Shown here piece by piece: positions 58,739 to 64,000 of a stretch of DNA of 64,000 nt. The DNA is from Cyclobacteriaceae bacterium. Lineage in GTDB: Bacteria; Bacteroidota; Bacteroidia; Cytophagales; Cyclobacteriaceae. Below the pieces are notes generated by a model. That model did not search any database. It was not told where the DNA came from and saw only the letters and a list, made by a program, of their open reading frames with translations. The position numbers and the translations under genes are program-made. Every line of letters starts with the position of its first letter. The stretch's first letter is position 1. The stretch is taken from positions 62,001 through 126,000 of the forward strand of contig JAHBUC010000010.1 in assembly GCA_019638275.1 (NCBI GenBank). Reading direction: 5' to 3'.

Positions 58739-58838
58739 GTGCTTTTCTTGCTAATGGAGTAAGATACAACAGTTTTTTTAACCCTTAAAAGTACCAAAAC
58801 ATGGTATTATTCAGCACTTTTGTATACCGAATTTCACG

Positions 58839-59306
58839 ATGGTACCCGAATTACATAACCTTACAGCCAGCGAGATGGAATTGGTGTACAAGGCACCTAT
58901 ACTGGTTTGTATATTGATTGCGGGAGCTGATGGAAAAATCGATCGCAAGGAAATTAAAGAAGCCATCCGGCTTGCAGAGAAACGAAAGAACAGGTCGGTT
59001 TCTACTGTTTCGGATGTGTTCCATGAAGTTGCCCAGGACTTTGAGGACAAAATGAAAATCCTGCTTCAAAATTACCCATACGAATTTACTCAACGAAACC
59101 CGCTCATTGCTGATGAACTTGCCCAACTCAACGGTGTGTGGCCCAAAATTGACCGTGCATTTGCTGAAGAATATTACAACACGCTGTTGGGTCTGGCCGA
59201 AAAGATTGCCGGATCATCTGGTGGGTTATTGGGATACAATACCATTGCCGATGAGGAAGCCCGCTACATTAAGCTGAACATGATCAAAAATCCTGCATCA
59301 ACCTGA
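58839..59306 (+). CDS. TerB-like helical protein
   Basis: 155 residues, soluble and helical. The opening half contains ILIAGADGKIDRKEIKEAIR, the acidic D-G-x-I-D-x-x-E motif of TerB-like folds. The tail LGLAEKIAGSSGGLLGYNTI is typical of a small bacterial group of unknown function. The gene is 5 bases upstream of the rhomboid gene and runs with it and holA. Confidence 0.65.
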   Translation: MVPELHNLTASEMELVYKAPILVCILIAGADGKIDRKEIKEAIRLAEKRKNRSVSTVSDVFHEVAQDFEDKMKILLQNYPYEFTQRNPLIADELAQLNGVWPKIDRAFAEEYYNTLLGLAEKIAGSSGGLLGYNTIADEEARYIKLNMIKNPAST

Positions 59307-59311
59307 TTTAG

Positions 59312-59872
59312 ATGCCCCAATCTTCAATAATCGGAAGTTCAGTTATTCCATTCCGGCTCGTTTTCTTCATGTGGCTTTGTTTCTACCTGGAGCAAAACTA
59401 CGCCTGGCAGATCAGCGCATATGGGATAGAGCCGCGTACATTGAAAGGGCTGATCGGAATTTTTCTTGGCCCCATGGCGCATGGCGATGTGTACCACCTG
59501 ATATCCAATACAATCCCTTTACTTTTTCTGGGCGCTACACTATTCTATTTTTACAATGCTATTGCCAGGGCCGTTTTTTTTCGTGCGTATTTCTGGACGA
59601 ACGTGTTGGTGTGGCTCTTTGCGCGACCGGCCAACCACATCGGGGCAAGTGGCGTGGTTTACGGATTGGCTTTCTTTCTGATATTCTTTGGCATATTCAG
59701 ACGCGATTTTCGCTCGATCGTTATTTCGGTAATTACCATTTTGTTGTACGGCAGTGTTTTCTATGGTGTCCTCCCGGGCGATCCCGGAGTTTCATGGGAA
59801 TCGCACCTCGGGGGTGCCTTGGTTGGCATTACCTCAGCCATTACTTTTAGCTCAAAGAAACGTGTGGGATAA
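59312..59872 (+). CDS. Rhomboid family intramembrane serine protease
   Basis: 186 residues with five or six membrane helices. The catalytic Ser113 lies in HIGASGVVYG (GxSG), and His165 in the last helix (SWESHLGGALVG) completes the Ser-His dyad; H-x-x-x-N appears in GDVYHLISNTIP. It cleaves transmembrane substrates in the inner membrane; the substrate is unknown. Its stop overlaps the holA start by one base. Confidence 0.88.
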   Translation: MPQSSIIGSSVIPFRLVFFMWLCFYLEQNYAWQISAYGIEPRTLKGLIGIFLGPMAHGDVYHLISNTIPLLFLGATLFYFYNAIARAVFFRAYFWTNVLVWLFARPANHIGASGVVYGLAFFLIFFGIFRRDFRSIVISVITILLYGSVFYGVLPGDPGVSWESHLGGALVGITSAITFSSKKRVG

Positions 59873-60894
59873 TGGAGGCCAGCGTAAAGAAAATACTCGA
59901 CAAACTAAAGGCTCGGAAATTTGATCCGGTTTACTTTCTGCAAGGTGAGGAGAGCTACTTCATCGATTATATTTCAGATTACATCGAGCAACACGTACTA
60001 TCGGATGCTGAAAAAAGCTTTAACCAGGTAGTGGTTTACGGTAAGGATGTTGCTATGGCAACCGTGCTCACACACGCACGAAGGTTTCCGATGATGGCCG
60101 AGCGACAGGTGGTCATTGTAAAGGAAGCTCAGGAGATACAGGATCTGGGAAGGGAAGCCGGGGCAAAACTTTTACTGGATTATCTTAAACAACCTGTTCC
60201 CAGCACGGTACTTGTGTTTTGCCATAAGCACAAACAACTGGATAAGCGTAAGGAGTTGGGCAAAACGATAGAAAAGCTGGCCACAACCATTTCGGGCAAA
60301 AAGCTGTACGACAACCAACTTCCTGAGTTCATCAGCGAATATGCCCGTGAAAGGGAAATCAGCATGGACGCACAGGCAGCCTTTACACTTTGTCAACTGG
60401 TAGGAAATGACTTAAACCGGTTGGCCAACGAATTTGATAAAGTTAGCCTGCTACTCAAACCAGGGGAGTCGATTACCGTTGAACGGGTATTAAGTCATGT
60501 TGGCGTAAGTAAGGAGTACAATATATTCGAGTTACAGAAGTCCATCATTCAACGCGATGGGTTAACCGCAGCCCGAATCGTTAATTACTTTGAGCAAAAC
60601 ACAAAGCGCAACCCGATTATTCCTGTGGTGGCCTTTCTCTATTCGTTTTTCAGCAAGCTTCTGGTGGCCGCTCAAACCACAGATAAAAGTGAAAAAGGAT
60701 TGATTAGTAGCCTGAAAATCAGTCCCTATGCTGTTCGTGATTATAGCCTGGCTTTACAGCATTACCAACTGTGGAAGATTGCTGACAACATCATGCATTT
60801 GAAAACAGCTGACCTTCAATTAAAAGGCGTTGATGCCGGATCAGTAGATGAAGGACAGATTCTTCGCGAGCTTGTTTACAAACTCATGAACTGA
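59872..60894 (+). CDS. holA: DNA polymerase III subunit delta
   Basis: 340 residues. Delta is part of the clamp loader and opens the sliding clamp. The N-terminus PVYFLQGEESYFIDYISDYI, then the AAA+-like middle (VVVYGKDVAMATVLTHARRF; VLVFCHKHKQLDKRK) and the helical collar with ELQKSIIQRDGLTAARIVNY are typical of HolA. It is translationally coupled to the rhomboid gene. Confidence 0.93.
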   Translation: MEASVKKILDKLKARKFDPVYFLQGEESYFIDYISDYIEQHVLSDAEKSFNQVVVYGKDVAMATVLTHARRFPMMAERQVVIVKEAQEIQDLGREAGAKLLLDYLKQPVPSTVLVFCHKHKQLDKRKELGKTIEKLATTISGKKLYDNQLPEFISEYAREREISMDAQAAFTLCQLVGNDLNRLANEFDKVSLLLKPGESITVERVLSHVGVSKEYNIFELQKSIIQRDGLTAARIVNYFEQNTKRNPIIPVVAFLYSFFSKLLVAAQTTDKSEKGLISSLKISPYAVRDYSLALQHYQLWKIADNIMHLKTADLQLKGVDAGSVDEGQILRELVYKLMN

Positions 60895-61049
60895 TTTGGT
60901 TCGTTGGTCTGCAGCCTTTGGTTCTTACACACAAATTTCTTTACCTTTGAGTCCGTGCAAATGTTACGGGAATTTTTTGAACTGATTTTTTGGTCTGCCA
61001 TTTGCAATATTTTTTGCGGTTCGTGGTTCTAAACAAGAAACGACTGTTT

Positions 61050-64000
61050 GTGGCAAGGGTAAAACGATTTAGCTTTCTAACTTTAATCATTACGATCTGG
61101 GCAAGTGTCGCCTTTGCGCAGGATCAACTCTCAAGAGGGAGGTTAGACAATATGTATAAGAAGGGGCTGGAGTTGGTAAATCATGCCAACTACGGTGCTG
61201 CGCGCGAAGTATTTACGCAATTCCTTCAACAATCAACCTCAACCGATACCAGGCGTGCCGAGGCCGAATACTATCAGGCATATTGTGCCCTGAACCTTAG
61301 CCATAGCGATGCTGAAAAACTATTGGAAGAATTTGTCGGTAATCATCCCGCAAACCCGCGAAGCAAAACGGCTTACCTGGATCTGGCTAATTATTTTTAC
61401 ACAGAGCGAAACTACAGCAAGGCCAGTTCAACGTATGCTAAAGTTGACCTTTCGGCCCTAACGGCTGAACAAAAAACCGAAGCTTACTTCAAGTGGGGAT
61501 ATAGCTTGTTCAACTTGCGCAAGCTTGATGATGCACTGATCAAGTTCAACCAGGTTAAAATTCAGGATAGCCAATATGCGCCTGCAGCCAACTACTATGC
61601 CGGATACATTGAATACGGCAATGGTGATTACGGTGCTGCCTATATCGACTTAAAACGAGCTGAAGCAAATTCAGCCTATGCGCCCATTGTGCCCCAGCTG
61701 ATTGCCAATGTGCTGTACCGGCAAAAGAAGTACGATGACCTTATTCAGTATGAAGCCAACCTGCGAGGCAAGGCAAGCACCATTACCAACTATGCTGAAA
61801 TTTCCATGTTGGTTGCCGATGCCTACTACTTTAAAGGCGATTACCAAAAAGCCATTGATGCTTATGAATTGTACCTGGATAAAAACAAAAGCAAGGCGCC
61901 AGCTTCATTACTTTATCGTGCAGGTTATTCGTTTTATGCCTTGGGTAAGGATGATCGGGCAATTGAGTATCTGAAATCTTCTGCCACTTCATCAGATACC
62001 GTTGGTTATTACGCTTCCTATTATTTGGGCATTCTCTATCTGAAACAAGGAAACAAACCTTTTGCGGCCAACTCATTTGATCACTCGCGCAAATACCTGG
62101 CAGATAAAAACCTTGTTGAGGAAAGCACCTTTCACTTTGCAAAAGTATCCTACGATTTGGGTAAGCCCGATCTGGCCATCACTGAATTGGAGCGCTTTCT
62201 CATTGGCTTTCCTTCGAGCGCATACACATCGGAAGTAAAGGAAATTCTGGCGCAAGCCTATGTGAATGGCAATAATTACAACAAGGCAATCGAATACATT
62301 GAGTCCATGCCTCAACGATCGACAGCCGTGAATCAGGCCTATCAAAAGGCAACCTTTTTAAAAGGAACAGAACTGTTTAATAAAGATGATTACAGCGAGG
62401 CCATACAGTATTTCCAGAAGTCGTTGAGCTATCCGGTTTCTTCGCAGTATGTCGGACTGTCAAGTTTCTGGAGTGGGGAGGCGTTGTCTCTTGAGCGCAA
62501 ATACCAGGAAGCTATTCCCCATTATCAAAAGGTGATCGCCACTGCCGGTGTTGAACCTGACGTAGTGATCAAAACCCGATACGGACTTGCTTATGCACAC
62601 TTCAATCTGCAACAGTATGAGCAAGCTCAGTTCAATTTTAAAGATTTTACGAATCGCTCGCCAAAATCGGGCAACATGTATGTAGATGGCCTCGTGCGCC
62701 TGGCCGATTGCCACTACGTAAGTAAAAATTATCAGGAAGCTGTGAACACCTATAACCAGGCCCGCAAACTTAATTCGCCTGACGATGATTATATCCTTTT
62801 TCAAACCGGTGTGATCAATGGCATTCTACGAAAGTATCCGGATGCCCGAAACCAGTTTAATGTATTGATCTCAAGCTATCCAAAATCACAGTACCGGGAT
62901 GAAGCTATTTTTCAACGGGCTCAATTTGAAATTGAACAGGGTAACTACGAAACGGCAGCCAACGGACTGACTCAGCTCATCAGTGAGGGGGGCGGTTCAC
63001 GCTTCTTGCCATACGCCTACATGCGAAGGGCAGCTTCCTATTTTAACCTGAAACAGTACGATAAAACGGTTAGCGATTATGCTGCTGTTATTCAGAAATT
63101 TCCAACACATCCGGTAGCGCAACAAGTATTGCTTCCATTACAGGAAGCGCTTGGCCTGGCAAACCGGAGCGATGAGTTTGATAAATACCTTGCCGCATTT
63201 AAGTCGGCTAACCCGGAAGGTAAAAACCTGGAGGTTGTGGAATTTGAAGCTGCCAAGACCCAGTATTTCAATCAGCAGTATGCACGTGCCATTAGTGCGT
63301 TTAAGAATTTTCTTACCACCTATGCCGGCAGTGCACGTACGCAGGAAGCAACATACTACCTGGCCGAATCATATTACCGATCTGTGGATCTGGATAATGC
63401 CCTACCGGTTTACGTGCAGCTTAGCACCGATCAAAGTTTTACATTTTTGAATCGCGTGGTAGCACGGATTGCGGAAATAGAGTTTCGTAAAGGGCGTTAT
63501 GAGAAAGCCATTGAAGGGTATCGGAAAATGGAGCGCCTGGCCACCAACAAGAAAGAACAATTCAATGCATGGTCTGGCATGATGGAATCTTTCTTTTTAC
63601 TGGCCCAATACGATTCAGTAAACACGTATGCCGGTATAATTCTTGAGAAGGGTAACATCAATGCCGGAGCGCAGAACAAAGCCACTTTGTATTTGGGCAA
63701 ATCGGCTATGGCACAAGGAAAATACGATGCTGCCAAAGATGAGTTCATCAACACATTAAATACAGCCCAGGATGAATTTGGTGCTGAAGCTCGCTATCGC
63801 CTGGGAGAGATATTTTACCTCACCGGTGATTACAAGCAATGCTACGAGACGTTAGTGGGCATGGACACCAAATTTGGTGCCTACGAGGAATGGGTGGGGC
63901 GTGCATTCCTGTTGTTGGCCGATAATTTCGTAGCCATGGACAACACCTTTCAGGCGAAGGGTACTTTGCAATCGTTGATCGATAAATTTCCATTGGAACA
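61050..64000 (+). CDS. Large secreted/periplasmic TPR protein, cut by right edge
   Basis: An open frame of about 983 codons continues to the window end. The only start giving a signal peptide is GTG at 61050 (VARVKRFSFLTLIITIWASV, cleaved near AFA-Q). The whole mature part consists of tetratricopeptide repeats with the W/Y-x2-A-x-Y-x3-A pattern (GDYQKAIDAYELYLDKN; GNYETAANGLTQLI; GRYEKAIEGYRKMERL), at least fifteen of them. TPR arrays of this size in Bacteroidota are linked to envelope protein complexes; the specific partner is unknown. A 23-codon ORF upstream (60961-61032) in another frame is probably noise. Confidence 0.85.
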   Translation, partial: MARVKRFSFLTLIITIWASVAFAQDQLSRGRLDNMYKKGLELVNHANYGAAREVFTQFLQQSTSTDTRRAEAEYYQAYCALNLSHSDAEKLLEEFVGNHPANPRSKTAYLDLANYFYTERNYSKASSTYAKVDLSALTAEQKTEAYFKWGYSLFNLRKLDDALIKFNQVKIQDSQYAPAANYYAGYIEYGNGDYGAAYIDLKRAEANSAYAPIVPQLIANVLYRQKKYDDLIQYEANLRGKASTITNYAEISMLVADAYYFKGDYQKAIDAYELYLDKNKSKAPASLLYRAGYSFYALGKDDRAIEYLKSSATSSDTVGYYASYYLGILYLKQGNKPFAANSFDHSRKYLADKNLVEESTFHFAKVSYDLGKPDLAITELERFLIGFPSSAYTSEVKEILAQAYVNGNNYNKAIEYIESMPQRSTAVNQAYQKATFLKGTELFNKDDYSEAIQYFQKSLSYPVSSQYVGLSSFWSGEALSLERKYQEAIPHYQKVIATAGVEPDVVIKTRYGLAYAHFNLQQYEQAQFNFKDFTNRSPKSGNMYVDGLVRLADCHYVSKNYQEAVNTYNQARKLNSPDDDYILFQTGVINGILRKYPDARNQFNVLISSYPKSQYRDEAIFQRAQFEIEQGNYETAANGLTQLISEGGGSRFLPYAYMRRAASYFNLKQYDKTVSDYAAVIQKFPTHPVAQQVLLPLQEALGLANRSDEFDKYLAAFKSANPEGKNLEVVEFEAAKTQYFNQQYARAISAFKNFLTTYAGSARTQEATYYLAESYYRSVDLDNALPVYVQLSTDQSFTFLNRVVARIAEIEFRKGRYEKAIEGYRKMERLATNKKEQFNAWSGMMESFFLLAQYDSVNTYAGIILEKGNINAGAQNKATLYLGKSAMAQGKYDAAKDEFINTLNTAQDEFGAEARYRLGEIFYLTGDYKQCYETLVGMDTKFGAYEEWVGRAFLLLADNFVAMDNTFQAKGTLQSLIDKFPLE

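Noticed and set aside
60961..61032. 23-codon ORF upstream of the terminal TPR gene
   Set aside because: No ribosome-binding or promoter context, no recognisable peptide; probably chance.

Overview
The window reads as chromosomal DNA of a Bacteroidota bacterium, most likely a free-living member of the Cytophagales. The signs are Bacteroidota-type promoter elements (TAnnTTTG with an upstream TTG), lack of clear Shine-Dalgarno sites, a type IX secretion (T9SS) sorting domain on a giant surface protein, several lineage-typical proteins (DUF4199, OmpH, LptE, SecG, gamma-carbonic anhydrase) and the order miaB - sigma-54 regulator - lptE - TPR protein - secG. All calls come from reading the sequence and translations by eye; no database search was run. 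TGA is the normal stop of several genes here, so the genetic code is standard.

Layout. 1-7091 (minus): a giant secreted beta-helix/CARDB protein interrupted by one in-frame TGA and running off the left edge. 7289-10552: glpD and glpK for glycerol use. 10641-13850: a lower-GC accessory block of three genes (a HEPN-motif protein, a TonB-C-terminal-domain protein, an NTF2-like protein). Each is bounded by its own inverted termini and separated by related palindromic sites of fixed geometry, so the block looks like an integron-type cassette array without a visible integrase. 13885-19197: an outer-membrane barrel, a DUF4199 protein, a processive family-2 glycosyltransferase, a small membrane protein, an M15 peptidase and a small secreted protein. 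19388-24863: GTP-type PEP carboxykinase, a sodium:solute symporter and an OPT transporter. 25110-27526: a TerB-like protein and groES-groEL. 28494-33083 (minus): miaB, sigma-54 activator, lptE, TPR protein, secG. 33203-35087: gamma-carbonic anhydrase, a conserved acidic protein, OmpH.

35167-55426 is a striking plus-strand surface locus: an ATP/ADP-translocase-like membrane protein fused to HEAT repeats and a cyclic-nucleotide-binding domain; a membrane-anchored nSTAND NTPase with a coiled coil and WD40 propeller; an outer-membrane barrel with a TPR-like head; a propeller-like lipoprotein; and a 3787-residue adhesin made of 9 x ~85-residue and 18 x 90-residue Ig/PKD-like repeats with an Omp28-like region and a T9SS C-terminal signal. 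Convergent to it is a hybrid histidine kinase / sigma-54 response regulator pair (55435-58738). The window closes with a TerB-like protein, a rhomboid protease, holA, and a large TPR protein cut by the right edge.

Most interesting: (1) the cassette-like array at 10641-13850; (2) the nSTAND-WD40 / barrel / lipoprotein / giant adhesin locus as a possible dedicated adhesin-handling or surface-sensing system; (3) the single nonsense codon in the beta-helix giant. No tRNA, rRNA, CRISPR array, transposase or integrase gene was found.
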